DNA of 64,000 bases from Akkermansiaceae bacterium. Lineage in GTDB: Bacteria; Verrucomicrobiota; Verrucomicrobiia; Verrucomicrobiales; Akkermansiaceae. Below, piece after piece: positions 30,597 through 40,723 of the stretch. Below the pieces are notes generated by a model. The model ran no database searches, had not been told where the DNA came from, and worked only from the letters and a program-made list of their open reading frames with translations. The position numbers were made by a program, and so were the translations under genes. The DNA is taken from the NCBI GenBank assembly GCA_903934285.1, contig CAIZNN010000073.1:1-64000 (forward strand), written 5' to 3'. The stretch's first letter is position 1. Each line of letters opens with the position of its first letter.

Positions 30597-31400
30597 ATGT
30601 CCACCCTAACCATCTACAAACGCGAACTGGGCAGCTACTTCTCCCAGCCCACCGCCTACGCGATCATCGTGATCTTCCTCCTGCTCTCAATGGGGCTCGC
30701 CTTCACCTTCGGCAGCTTCATCAAGGCCGGGGACGCCTCCTTGGAGTGGCCGTTTTTCTTCTGGCACCCTTGGATTTTCATGCTCCTGGCACCAGCCGTC
30801 GGCATGAAACTGTGGTCTGACGAACAGCGCAATGGCACCATCGAACTGCTCGGCACCTTTCCTGTCACCACCCGCAGCGCCATCATCGGAAAATTCCTCG
30901 CCGCCGCCACCATTTGGCTGGTGGCCTTGGCCTGCACTTTCCCCATTGTCCTCACGGTGAACTACCTCGGCGATCCCGACAACGGCGTCATCCTCTCCGG
31001 TTACATCGGCAGTTTCCTGGTGTGTTGCTCGTTTATCGCCATCACCATGCTCGTCTCGGCATGCACGCGGGACCAGGTCGTTTGCCTGATCGTGTCCGTC
31101 TTTGTGTGCTTCCTCGCGGTGGTCATCGGCTACGATCCGGTGGCCCGCGCGCTGGACAGCTTCGCGACTCCGCCCGCCGCAGACGTGATCGCCGCCACCG
31201 GCCTGTGGGCTCAGTTAGTCCGCTGGTGGCACCAGGGTGTCGCCCAAATGGTGGAAGTTGCCACCTCGTTCGGCGTCTGGAACCACTTCGCCTCGCTCAA
31301 CCGGGGGCTGTTCCGCTTGCAGGATCTGGTCTGGTTCGGCTCGACCATCCTGATCTCCCTGTTGGGTACCAGCGCCATCCTCTCAGCCAAACGCTCCTAA
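30597..31400 (+). CDS. ABC transporter permease (GldF/ABC-2 type), module B
   Basis: MSTLTIYKRELGSYFSQPTAYAI, MKLWSDEQRNGTIELLGTFPVTTRSAIIGKF. Confidence 0.9.
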   Translation: MSTLTIYKRELGSYFSQPTAYAIIVIFLLLSMGLAFTFGSFIKAGDASLEWPFFFWHPWIFMLLAPAVGMKLWSDEQRNGTIELLGTFPVTTRSAIIGKFLAAATIWLVALACTFPIVLTVNYLGDPDNGVILSGYIGSFLVCCSFIAITMLVSACTRDQVVCLIVSVFVCFLAVVIGYDPVARALDSFATPPAADVIAATGLWAQLVRWWHQGVAQMVEVATSFGVWNHFASLNRGLFRLQDLVWFGSTILISLLGTSAILSAKRS

Positions 31401-31436
31401 TCCTTCCCAACCTTTTCACCCACCCTCCCTAACATC

Positions 31437-33380
31437 ATGGCCCATAAACCAACCCACCCTGTCACCCGTGCCGCCTTTGGCGTCGGAGCGCTGGTCGCCA
31501 TCGCGGTCCTTGCCAACTGGCTGGTCGCCATCACCCCGTTTGGCAACCGCGGACAGGACTTCACCGAAAACAAGGTCCACACGCTCTCGGAAGGCACCCG
31601 TTGCATCCTCGCCGAATTGGACACCCCGGTGGTGATCCGCTACTACGCGTCGCGCAGCACCGCCTACATGCCGGAAATCCTCAAGCTCCACATGCGCCGG
31701 GTTGACGATTTGCTCAGGGAGTACGGCTCGCTTTCCAAAGGCAAGCTGCGCGTCGACGAACTCGATCCCGAGCCGGATACCGATGCCGAGGACAATGCCA
31801 ATCTTGACGGCATCAATGGCCAGCGCATGGACGATCAAAACCTCTACTTCGGTCTCGCCGTTTCGTGCCTGGACCGCACCAGCGTAATCCCCTTTCTGGA
31901 TCCGAATGACGAGACGATGTTGGAATACCAACTTTCCAAGGCCATCGCCGAAGTCTCCACGCCCGCCAAACCGATGATCGGCATCATGTCCGCCCTCGAG
32001 CTGGCAGGCGGACCTGCGCAGATGCCCGGCCAGCGGCCCACTCCGGGCTGGGTCGTCTATCAGCAATTGAAACAATCCTACCAAGTCAAAGACCTCGGCA
32101 TGACTCCGGCGGTGATCGATCCCAAGGAGATCAAGGTCTTGCTGCTGTTCCACCCCGCCGGCATCACTCCGGAAGCCGAGTTTGCGGTGGATCAATACCT
32201 GCTAGGTGGCGGCACCGTGGTGGCTTGCCTTGATGCCTTCTCCGTGGCGGCGCAACGCAGCGCCGGCGGCAATCCCATGATGGGTGGCGGTGGCGCGCCG
32301 ACGAGTTCCACACTTCCGACGCTGCTTGGCGCTTGGGGGATGAGCTTCGAATCGGCACAAGTGCTGGCCGACCCCACCTACCTGACAGCGATGCGGACGC
32401 AAACTGGCTCCACCGATGCGGTTGCGATCCTGACCCTGCCCCAGAAAGCGATGCCGCAAAAGGATAACATCATCACCAAGGATCTGGAATCCATCATGCT
32501 GTTGTTGCCGGGGGCTTTCACCCAAACCGGCGGCGCAGGTGTCGCCGTCAACACCTTGGTGCGCTCCTCGCTGCAGGCCGGACTGGTCGACGCGATGCGG
32601 GCCTCACAACTGGACCCATCCTTGGCCACCTCGCTCAAGCCCAAGGGCACGGCCTTCGATCTGGTGACCCACCTCTCGGGCACCTTCAAAACCGCCTTCC
32701 CGAATGGCAAGCCCGGCGAAGCGCCCGCAGCGCCCAAAGCTGCGGAACCCAAAAAAGAAATCGGCCAACTACCCGCCGAAGTGAAAAAGGAAACCCCCAA
32801 GCCCGTCTGGCTCAAGGAGGGTGCCTCGCCTGGCAATGTGTTCCTGATTGCCGATATCGACGCCTTTTACGACCCGTTTGCCTATCGGATGCAAAACTTT
32901 GGCGGCGTGCAAATGGCAACGCCGACCAATGGCAACGCCTCGATGCTTTTCAACCTGCTCGATCAGGCCACCGGCTCCAAGCATCTCATCGGTTCGCGCT
33001 CGCGCGCTGCGGTGCGCCGGCCCTTTACGCTGATTCAGGAAATGGAGGCGAACTTCAACAAAGAGGCCGGCGAGGAAATTTCCAATTACGAAGCCAAGAG
33101 AAAAGACACCCAGCAGAAACTCAGCGATCTGCAGGCACGCAAGGCCCAGGGGTCGGAGCTCCACCTCTCACCCGAGCAAGAAGCCGAGATTCGCAAGCTG
33201 CGTGAGGAAAGCGTGGAAACCTCCAAGTTGATCCGTGCCAAGCAAAAGGATTTGCGCCGCCAAAAAGACAAACTTGCCGGCAACATCACCCTGCTCAACG
33301 TCGCGGTCATGCCCGCCCTTGTCATCCTTTTCGGCTTGGGCTTCCTCGTCAAACGCCGCTCCGCCACCCGCGCCCGCTGA
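31437..33380 (+). CDS. GldG-like ABC-type transport auxiliary protein, module B
   Basis: FTENKVHTLSEGTRCILAELDTPVVIRYYASRS; C-terminal coiled coil and TM. Confidence 0.88.
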   Translation: MAHKPTHPVTRAAFGVGALVAIAVLANWLVAITPFGNRGQDFTENKVHTLSEGTRCILAELDTPVVIRYYASRSTAYMPEILKLHMRRVDDLLREYGSLSKGKLRVDELDPEPDTDAEDNANLDGINGQRMDDQNLYFGLAVSCLDRTSVIPFLDPNDETMLEYQLSKAIAEVSTPAKPMIGIMSALELAGGPAQMPGQRPTPGWVVYQQLKQSYQVKDLGMTPAVIDPKEIKVLLLFHPAGITPEAEFAVDQYLLGGGTVVACLDAFSVAAQRSAGGNPMMGGGGAPTSSTLPTLLGAWGMSFESAQVLADPTYLTAMRTQTGSTDAVAILTLPQKAMPQKDNIITKDLESIMLLLPGAFTQTGGAGVAVNTLVRSSLQAGLVDAMRASQLDPSLATSLKPKGTAFDLVTHLSGTFKTAFPNGKPGEAPAAPKAAEPKKEIGQLPAEVKKETPKPVWLKEGASPGNVFLIADIDAFYDPFAYRMQNFGGVQMATPTNGNASMLFNLLDQATGSKHLIGSRSRAAVRRPFTLIQEMEANFNKEAGEEISNYEAKRKDTQQKLSDLQARKAQGSELHLSPEQEAEIRKLREESVETSKLIRAKQKDLRRQKDKLAGNITLLNVAVMPALVILFGLGFLVKRRSATRAR

Positions 33381-33432
33381 GCTCAAATCGCCCCTCATAA
33401 TCGCCACTTCCACCTTTCAAATCCCTCCCTCC

Positions 33433-34770
33433 ATGAACAAACGCCAAGTGCTCATCCTGTGGATCATCGCCATCGCCCTCGGCGGCGGCGTTGCCTTCCT
33501 CAAATTCGGCCAGAAACAAACCACCGCCGCCACCACCGCCCGCACCGTCGGCCAAAAATTGTTGGCTTCTTTTCCAGCAACTGACGTAGCGGCGATCGAT
33601 ATTCAAGCCATCGGCACTGCCACCAACCTGGTCAAAAAAGATGGCAAATGGGTGGTTTCCCAGCGCGATGACTACCCCGCCAATGTCGCCACCATCAATG
33701 AATTCATCCGCACCCTTGAAGAACTCAAGGTCACCCAGGGGATCCAAGCCGGCCCCTCGTTTGCGCCCCGCTTCGGCCTCGATGAATCCGCCACCACCGC
33801 GGAGAAGCGCGGCATCACCGCAACCTTCAAGAATGCCGCAGGCGGGGAACTCGCCAAGGTTTCCATTGATCGGCGCGCGGCCCCCGAAAACCCCGCCTCG
33901 CCCTTAGGCGGCTCCCCTAACGGACGTTTCATCCGCAACCACAGCGACAACACCGGCATTTACCGGGTCAACGAAGCCTTCGGTTCCCTCACTGAGGATC
34001 CCAAACGCTGGCTCGCCGACAACTTCATCCTGATCGAAAAGATCAAGTCCATCGCCGTGACTCAACCCGACAAGGACGATGTGGCGTGGAAGCTCACCCG
34101 CGAAACTGAAGACGGCACCTTCACCCTGGTCGGAGCCGCCGCCGGCGAAACCCTCGATCCCACCGCCACCGACCCGCTCAAGAGCGTGTTTTCCTATGCC
34201 CGGTTCGACGACGTGATCCCGACGGCCAAAACCGCCGAGCGCCTCCAACCGACAGGCAAGCGCACGGCCACCATTGAAACCGTGGAAGGCTTCACCTATA
34301 CTCTCACCCTCACTCCGCTCAAGCCGGGCGCCACCCCGCCCCCCGCGCCAAATCCGGCCAACCCGATGCCTCCAGCCACCGACTCTTACGCGCTCACCGT
34401 TGCGGTGGCCGCGCAACTGCCGAAAGAACGCAAGAAACCCGAAGACGAGAAGCCCGAGGACGCCACGGCCAAGGACACCGCCTTCACCGGGCGTCTCAAG
34501 ACGCTGGCCGAGCGACTCGAAAAGGAAAAGGCGCTTGCCGGCCGCACTTTTGAGGTTGGCAAATTCACGGTCGAGGCCCTGCTCAAAGAACGTTCCGCCC
34601 TGCTCAAGAAAGATGCCCCTGCGGCTACGCCCCCTGCGGCTGGGGTGCCGCAACCCGGCCACCCTCCGGTTGTCAGCCGCCCAATCGAAGCCGTCACGCC
34701 GCCGATCGCCGTGCCGCCCATGCCCGAAAAGGGCAAGGATCCAGCACCTGCGCCGGAAGCTAACAAATAA
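33433..34770 (+). CDS. DUF4340-like protein, module B
   Basis: MNKRQVLILWIIAIALGGGVAFL TM; FPATDVAAIDIQAIGTATNLVKKDGKWVVSQRDDYPANVATINEFIRTLEELKV. Confidence 0.88.
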   Translation: MNKRQVLILWIIAIALGGGVAFLKFGQKQTTAATTARTVGQKLLASFPATDVAAIDIQAIGTATNLVKKDGKWVVSQRDDYPANVATINEFIRTLEELKVTQGIQAGPSFAPRFGLDESATTAEKRGITATFKNAAGGELAKVSIDRRAAPENPASPLGGSPNGRFIRNHSDNTGIYRVNEAFGSLTEDPKRWLADNFILIEKIKSIAVTQPDKDDVAWKLTRETEDGTFTLVGAAAGETLDPTATDPLKSVFSYARFDDVIPTAKTAERLQPTGKRTATIETVEGFTYTLTLTPLKPGATPPPAPNPANPMPPATDSYALTVAVAAQLPKERKKPEDEKPEDATAKDTAFTGRLKTLAERLEKEKALAGRTFEVGKFTVEALLKERSALLKKDAPAATPPAAGVPQPGHPPVVSRPIEAVTPPIAVPPMPEKGKDPAPAPEANK

Positions 34771-34863
34771 TCGCCGCCCGCGTGTGGCGAGCCTTCGGCT
34801 CAATTACTCCAGCCACTTGGAATTGAATCGCCCACCTTTGGAGGCGCCATGTGTGTCAACCAT

Positions 34864-34880
34864 ATAATGCATGGCATTAT
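34864..34880. repeat. 17-bp palindrome ataatg-catgg-cattat (extended catataatg...cattatatg 34861-34883)
   Basis: Same arms as the elements flanking the transposase. Confidence 0.8.
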
Positions 34881-34944
34881 ATGGCATGAGTCCAGCAAGG
34901 ATCGTCTCACCCAACGCCTCCCCCACGCCGGCGGCCGCAACAAC

Positions 34945-34961
34945 ATAATGGCTGGCAATAT
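34945..34961. repeat. 17-bp imperfect palindrome ataatg-gctgg-caatat
   Basis: Matches the family consensus ataatgactggcattat with 2 differences; 81 bp after the previous copy. Confidence 0.65.
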
Positions 34962-35031
34962 AGAGAGCCGAGCGGATTGAGAGCGGATTGGGATTGGAAA
35001 AATGGCTGGGGATGGATTAGATGACGGGGCG

Positions 35032-36852
35032 ATGGCGAAAATCCGAGTGCTTTCTGAGATCCTGGCGAGCCAAGTGGCGGCCGGGGAAGTGGTGGAGCGG
35101 CCGGCCTCGGTGGTCAAGGAGTTGGTGGAGAACAGCATCGACGCCGGCGCAGGCGAAATCCGCGTGGATGTGGATCGGGGCGGATCGGCGCTGATCCGGG
35201 TGAGTGACGACGGGTGCGGGATGTCGCGGGAAGATGCGCTGCTGTCGCTGGAACGGCACGCCACCAGCAAGCTGCGCAACGTCGGGGATTTGGCGGCGAT
35301 CAGCACTTTGGGGTTTCGCGGCGAGGCGGTGCCGAGCATTGCGAGTGTCTCGAGGTTTCGGATGGTGACACGCGAGGCGGAAGCGGTGGCCGGGACCGAA
35401 ATTGTCGTGGAAGGCGGGAAACTGCGCGATGTGAGGGAGGCGGGATGCGCGCCCGGGACAGTGATAGAAGCGAAGGCGCTGTTTTTCAATATGCCGGCGC
35501 GCCGCAAATTCATGCGCGCGGAGTCGACCGAGGCGGCGCATGTGGAGCATCAACTGCGGCTGCACGCGCTGGGCGCGCCGCAGATTCGCTTTCGCTTGCG
35601 GCGGGATGACCGGGAGGTGTTTGATTTGGCGCCGGTGGCCCGGGCGGTGGATCGGGTGAGGCAACTGCTCGGGACGGAGCTTTCCAGAGAGTTGATTGCG
35701 TTGCCGGTGACTCACGGCAATGGCATTGCGGTGGAGGGCTTTGTCCTGCCAGCCGCCCACGCACGCAGAGGGCGGCATCATCAATTTGTGATCTTGAACG
35801 GTCGCCCGGTGGAAGATTCGGTGATTTCACGGGCACTGGCGGAAGGATTCCGCGGTGCGCTGGCCGACGGGATGTTTCCCGCCGCATGGCTGTGGATTAA
35901 TTTGGAACCGTCGTTGGTGGATGTGAACGTCCACCCAGCGAAACGCGAAGTGCGGTTTCACCGGCCGATTGATGTGCGGGAAGCGATTCTCGCCGCAGTC
36001 CATGCCGGGCTGAACCCCCCGGGACCACTGCCAGTCAGGCGGATGGAGACAGGCGGCGAAGCAATGGCAGGCGACAGTCACCGACCGCCGCCACAAAGCC
36101 CCGAACCTCCTCCGCGTGCCCGGCCCTGGCAGAGCCGGGTGCAACCGGCTCTGCCATTGGCTGCGGGCGCGGTAGCGACGCGGCCAGCGGCGGCGGCGAA
36201 CGAGTTCGAAGCCGTGGAGGCGGACACCGTGGCGGCGGGCACCGCGGCGGCGGACGAGCCGCGGACACTGATTGAGCGGGGGCCGGCCTTCCGGGTGATG
36301 GGCATGTTGCACCACCGGTTTGTGGTGATGGAAAGTGAGGACGGATTGGTGGTATTCGATCCCAAGGCGGCTAGAGAGCGGATTTATTATGAGAAACTGC
36401 TGACGCAGCGGTCCGGGGTACTGGAGACGCAAAACCTGTTGGTGCCGGTGTTGTTGGAGCTAGACCCGCGGGACTTGGATCTGGTGTTGCGGGAGCGGCT
36501 GGCCTTGGCGGAGGCGGGGCTCGAGGTGGAGGCCTTTGGTGGCAACACCCTGCAGGTGCGCTGCCTGCCGGCCTGCCTGCCAGTCGATGATCCGCGACCG
36601 TTTCTTGGTGCCTTGATGGATGAACTGCTCCATGAGGCCGCGCCCGGGATGCGCTTTGCCTTTGAGCGGATGGCGCGCTTGTTGGCCAAGCGGGCGGCGG
36701 CATTGGCTTCGCCGAAACTGGCGGAAGTCGACGGCTTGCTGGCGGACTTGTTAGCCTGTGAGCTGCCGTATTGCACGCCGGACGGCCGGCCGACGCTGAG
36801 TGAGTTAGGGATGAGTGAACTCGAACGGCGGTTCGGGGCGGGCAAAGGGTGA
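35032..36852 (+). CDS. mutL: DNA mismatch repair protein MutL
   Basis: ILASQVAAGEVVERPASVVKELVENSIDAGA, LSTLGFRGEAVPSIASV-like, FVILNGRPVEDSVISRAL, DVNVHPAKREVRF. The ORF also allows a start at 35002. Confidence 0.95.
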   Translation: MAKIRVLSEILASQVAAGEVVERPASVVKELVENSIDAGAGEIRVDVDRGGSALIRVSDDGCGMSREDALLSLERHATSKLRNVGDLAAISTLGFRGEAVPSIASVSRFRMVTREAEAVAGTEIVVEGGKLRDVREAGCAPGTVIEAKALFFNMPARRKFMRAESTEAAHVEHQLRLHALGAPQIRFRLRRDDREVFDLAPVARAVDRVRQLLGTELSRELIALPVTHGNGIAVEGFVLPAAHARRGRHHQFVILNGRPVEDSVISRALAEGFRGALADGMFPAAWLWINLEPSLVDVNVHPAKREVRFHRPIDVREAILAAVHAGLNPPGPLPVRRMETGGEAMAGDSHRPPPQSPEPPPRARPWQSRVQPALPLAAGAVATRPAAAANEFEAVEADTVAAGTAAADEPRTLIERGPAFRVMGMLHHRFVVMESEDGLVVFDPKAARERIYYEKLLTQRSGVLETQNLLVPVLLELDPRDLDLVLRERLALAEAGLEVEAFGGNTLQVRCLPACLPVDDPRPFLGALMDELLHEAAPGMRFAFERMARLLAKRAAALASPKLAEVDGLLADLLACELPYCTPDGRPTLSELGMSELERRFGAGKG

Positions 36853-36880
36853 CGGGCGAACGGTGATAGCCATCACGCCC

Positions 36881-37585
36881 TCAATCCGCCATATAGAGGA
36901 TGCGGCCGCAGTTTTCGCACTGGGCAAGCTCCTGGCCGGCTTGGGCCTTGATCGCGGTGGAAGCAATGACCTTCATGTGGCAGCCGCCGCAGCGGCTTTC
37001 GGCCATCGGGGCCACGGCGAGGCCGAGCTTGGTGCGCATGAGGCGCTCATAGAGCGGGAGGGCGGAGCCGGGCACCTGGGTTGCGAGCGTGGCGCGCTCG
37101 GCGGCGACTTCGGCGTGTTCGGCTTGCATGCGCTGTTGGCGTTGCGCAATCGAGTCGAGATCCTCCCTGATGAGCTTCTGGGTGTGGGCGAGCGCGGCCT
37201 TGGCCGCGTTGTGAATTTCCCGGCATTTGTCCACTGCCTCCATGGCCTGCAATTCGAGCGTTTCCAAGCCGTCGATTTCTTTTTCGTAGCGGACGATTTC
37301 GTGGCTGAATGCTTGGTACTCGTCGTTTTTGCGGGTCTCAAATTGTTGGACCTTGAGGCGTTTGATGGTGGTGCGGCGCGTTTCGGTATCGAGCTCGATT
37401 TTTTTCACCTTGAGTTCGGCGGCGAGCAGGGTGTCGTGAGACTTGGTCACGGCAGTTTCATCGCCAGCGAGTTTGGTTTTGGCGCGGGCCTCATCTTGCG
37501 GCAGTTTTTCAAGTTCCTTGACGAGGGCCAGCAAGCGGCGGTCACGGTCTTGGAGAATCAACAGGGCGCGAACTTCGTCAAGCAT
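36881..37585 (-). CDS. zinc-ribbon, coiled-coil protein (CdsZ/C4-type family)
   Basis: Long coiled coil followed by CGGCHMKVIAS...CENCGRILYMAD zinc ribbon. Confidence 0.85.
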   Translation of the reverse strand: MLDEVRALLILQDRDRRLLALVKELEKLPQDEARAKTKLAGDETAVTKSHDTLLAAELKVKKIELDTETRRTTIKRLKVQQFETRKNDEYQAFSHEIVRYEKEIDGLETLELQAMEAVDKCREIHNAAKAALAHTQKLIREDLDSIAQRQQRMQAEHAEVAAERATLATQVPGSALPLYERLMRTKLGLAVAPMAESRCGGCHMKVIASTAIKAQAGQELAQCENCGRILYMAD

Positions 37586-37808
37586 GGCTATGGCTAGCCG
37601 ACCGAACCTGCAACCGCAAGCACAGCTTGCAAGGAAGCACAAAGATCTTGGGACGACCAAGGTTTGAGCGCCGAAATATCCGGCATCTGCCAGTGAGGAT
37701 CGCGTATCCCATGAGGAGACTCAACACAAAGCACCCGCGCCGGACGGGCCTGGCGCGGGTGGCAGTGAGCTTGTCGGGACGCAGGCGAGGCTGCCCGCTG
37801 GCGGGTGG

Positions 37809-38861
37809 TTACTCTTCAGGGGCGTCATCGCCCTCCGGCGCATCGGCGGCGGGCGCATCAGGCCCCGGTTCGATGAAGCCGCCACCGCCGAGCTGCAGGC
37901 GGAGGCCGTTGCCATTGAAATTGTTATCGATATTGAGTTTATCGAGACGGGCGCGCACGTCGGGCGGGGCGGCGGCCTTGTCTTGTTCGGTATCCCAGGG
38001 GCCGGTCCACGTGACTTTATCGTCCTTGTCCCGGGCGGTAGCTTCCTTGCCGCCATCTTCGGATTTCATTTCGATGCTGCCTTGTTCATCGACCATGCGA
38101 AAAACGGCGCTGCCTTGAATTTTGAGGCCGCCAGGAACTTGCAAGCCGTTTTTCATGGCATCCGCCATGCGCTTTTGCATTTCCTTGATGGCTTCATCCA
38201 TTTGCGGCTGGTCATTGCCCGGCTCGCCACCGGGGGCCGCGGCACCGCCCTGCATGGCGCGGAGTTGGCGTTCGATGGCTTCGCGGATGCGCTTGGCTTG
38301 ATCCAGAGGCATGCCATCGAGCTGCAGATTATCAAGTTCCTGCGGCGCGGCGGCGACCCCACCGCCATCAGGGCGGGCGGCCAGGGTAATGGATTTGGTG
38401 GCGGGCTTGCCTTGGTGGATGAGATCCACGGTGATTTCATCCCCCGGCTTGTGGCTGCGGATTTGTTTGGCCAAGTCGGCGTGCGAGCCGACTGGCTGGC
38501 CCGCGACGCGGGTGATGACATCGTGTTCGGCGAGGCCGGCCTTGGCGCCGGGTCCGTCCGGATCGAGGGAGCGGATGACGACGCCTTCATCGGCCTTGAG
38601 GCCGATGTGTGCGGCGAGCAGCTCAGGCACCTGCGAACTGCCGATGCCCAGATAGGGGGCGGCTTGTGCCGCGGGGGCCGGCGCCTCGGCGGGGGCGGCG
38701 GGGGCGGCAGGCTGCGCCTCGGCGGGGGCAGCGGGCGTTGCGGGCGCTTCAGCCACAGGCGGCGGCGGGGCATTATCCGCAGGCGGCTCGATGGCCAAGA
38801 GCGGGGCCGTCAACAAGGCGGCGATGGCGACGGGAATAAGCGGGTGCTGGTTGCGTTTCAT
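37809..38861 (-). CDS. secreted PDZ-domain protein
   Basis: Signal peptide MKRNQHPLIPVAIAALLTAPLLA; PDZ: DGPGAKAGLAEHDVITRVAGQPVGSHADLAKQIRSHKPGDEITVDLIHQGKP. Confidence 0.85.
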   Translation of the reverse strand: MKRNQHPLIPVAIAALLTAPLLAIEPPADNAPPPPVAEAPATPAAPAEAQPAAPAAPAEAPAPAAQAAPYLGIGSSQVPELLAAHIGLKADEGVVIRSLDPDGPGAKAGLAEHDVITRVAGQPVGSHADLAKQIRSHKPGDEITVDLIHQGKPATKSITLAARPDGGGVAAAPQELDNLQLDGMPLDQAKRIREAIERQLRAMQGGAAAPGGEPGNDQPQMDEAIKEMQKRMADAMKNGLQVPGGLKIQGSAVFRMVDEQGSIEMKSEDGGKEATARDKDDKVTWTGPWDTEQDKAAAPPDVRARLDKLNIDNNFNGNGLRLQLGGGGFIEPGPDAPAADAPEGDDAPEE

Positions 38862-38914
38862 GGCTTTGTTACTATGAGCGTAGTAGGATTTCGGATTTGT
38901 TCCGCGCCTTCTCC

Positions 38915-39571
38915 TCAATCGATTTCTTCCGGGACGAGGATATATTCGACGCGGGGCTTTTCGTATTCGATTTTCTTGCCTTCGGGGTTGACGAGCGTGA
39001 CGCGGTCCCAATAGACGACTTTAACGACGCGAGTGGGCTGGTTTTTCGACTGCCAGAGGACCCCTTCATCACTGGCTTGGCTGAGGCCGGTGTTGAACGC
39101 GGCGGGGACGAAATTCCGGCTTGCCGGGGAGGTGGGCGCGGCGGCGAATGCCGGTGCCTGGGGCGACGGCGCAGCAGGTGCGGCGGCCGAGCGAGGCGAG
39201 TGTTTGCCGGGGATGAACAAGGCGGCGGCGGCACCGAGCAGGGCGACGGCGGCGGCGGCGGCGAGCATCTGGCGACGGCCATGGCGGAGGTGCGCGGCAG
39301 GTGCCGGGGGCACCTGCGGGAATGGCACGATGGCGGCGTCCGCGGTGGCGGCAGGGGCGGTGAGGGTGGCATCCAAAGCGGCCATGAGTGAGGCGGAGAG
39401 CCTCGCTGGTTGGATGCGGCGCAGCGAATTTTCGAATGGTGCGATGGCAGGGCTGAGGATGCCGAGGGTGCCATCGGCGGCTTGGTCGAGACGTGCCAAG
39501 AGCGCCCTGTCGAGCCCTGCGGGACGCAGGGCTCTGAGGTTGGCTTCAAGTTCTTGGAGATCGGGAGACAT
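38915..39571 (-). CDS. single-TM protein, putative anti-sigma-like partner
   Basis: Internal TM (RRQMLAAAAAVALLGAAAALFIPG). Overlaps the 3' end of the ECF sigma gene. Confidence 0.6.
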   Translation of the reverse strand: MSPDLQELEANLRALRPAGLDRALLARLDQAADGTLGILSPAIAPFENSLRRIQPARLSASLMAALDATLTAPAATADAAIVPFPQVPPAPAAHLRHGRRQMLAAAAAVALLGAAAALFIPGKHSPRSAAAPAAPSPQAPAFAAAPTSPASRNFVPAAFNTGLSQASDEGVLWQSKNQPTRVVKVVYWDRVTLVNPEGKKIEYEKPRVEYILVPEEID

Positions 39572-39584
39572 GAGATCAGATGAT

Positions 39585-40178
39585 TCAGATGGAGAGGTCG
39601 CCGCGGCGGCGGGCGCCACCGAGTTGGCGTTTGAGTGCCTCCAGTCCATAGCGATACCGTGAGGCGGCTGTGTTTTGAGAAATTCCCAGAATTTCGCCGA
39701 TTTCTGAAAATGTTTGCTCGCCCCAGATTTTCATGAGGATGACTTCCGCGAACTTTGGCGGCAACTCCTTGAGGCTGGCTTCGAGTTGGGTGCGGGTTTC
39801 GTCGTCCGAGGAATCGCTGTCAAACCACGGATGGAATGTCTCGCCCTGCTCGGCATCCAGATCGGCGGTCACGCTGTCCTCACGGCGTTTCCGGCGATCA
39901 TCGCGGCGGCTCAGGTCGATGGCGAGGCGGCGGATGGTGGTGTAGATATAGGGCATCCAGAATTCCTGGCCGCCGACGAACTCACCGGAGTGGAGTTTTT
40001 CGATGAGTTTGACCAGCGCGTCTTGCAACACATCTTCGGCGTCTTCGTGGGAGCGGGTTTGCTGGCGGGCGAAGAGGAGCAGCTTGGGGCCTTGATGCTC
40101 GAGCCAAGCATGCCAGGCCGCGGGTTCGAGGGCGGCGGGCGCGCATTGCAAGGGCGACTTGTCAGTGGGGTCATCCAT
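39585..40178 (-). CDS. ECF-type RNA polymerase sigma factor
   Basis: HEDAEDVLQDALVKLIEK (region 2), ELPPKFAEVILMKIWGEQTFSEIGEILGISQNTAASRYRYGLEALKRQL (region 4). Confidence 0.9.
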   Translation of the reverse strand: MDDPTDKSPLQCAPAALEPAAWHAWLEHQGPKLLLFARQQTRSHEDAEDVLQDALVKLIEKLHSGEFVGGQEFWMPYIYTTIRRLAIDLSRRDDRRKRREDSVTADLDAEQGETFHPWFDSDSSDDETRTQLEASLKELPPKFAEVILMKIWGEQTFSEIGEILGISQNTAASRYRYGLEALKRQLGGARRRGDLSI

Positions 40179-40205
40179 AAGGCGACGGAGTGGGAGGGAT
40201 TGGAG

Positions 40206-40706
40206 TCAGAGAAACGGCGCAGTAACCTGCGGGGCCCTGCCACCATCATGCCAGCCGCCGAGTTGGCAGGCACGCTCGAAATGACCGGCAGCTACGGGAT
40301 GGATCGAGAGCCGGGTGCCGCGCTGGCACACCGGCATGGTGGCCAGCACGGGGTCGGCCTTGAGATCGGCGAGGGTGAGCGGGCGCGCAAAGGTGGCGAC
40401 GTATTCGAAATCGACCAACCACCAGCGCGGGTTGGCGGCACTGGCTTTCGGGTCGAAGTAGTCGCCATCGGGTTCAAACTGGGTGGGATCGGGGCGGGGC
40501 GGGCCGCCGACGCGGGCGACGCCGACGATGCCGGGTGGTTTGGCGTTGGAGTGGTAGAAGAGCGCGAGGTGGCCGGGCAGCATGTTTTTCCACATGAAAT
40601 TGCGGGCCTGGTAATTGCGCACCCCGGTCCAGGGTTCGCGGCGAACCCGGGCGAGGTCGGCTATGGAAAACACCTCGGGTTCGGATTTGATCAACCAATG
40701 GGACAT
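40206..40706 (-). CDS. EVE domain-containing protein
   Basis: MSHWLIKSEPEVFSIADLARVRREPWTGVRNYQARNFMWKNMLPGHLALFYHSNAKPPGIVG. Confidence 0.93.
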   Translation of the reverse strand: MSHWLIKSEPEVFSIADLARVRREPWTGVRNYQARNFMWKNMLPGHLALFYHSNAKPPGIVGVARVGGPPRPDPTQFEPDGDYFDPKASAANPRWWLVDFEYVATFARPLTLADLKADPVLATMPVCQRGTRLSIHPVAAGHFERACQLGGWHDGGRAPQVTAPFL

Positions 40707-40723
40707 GCCAAAGACAGAAAATG

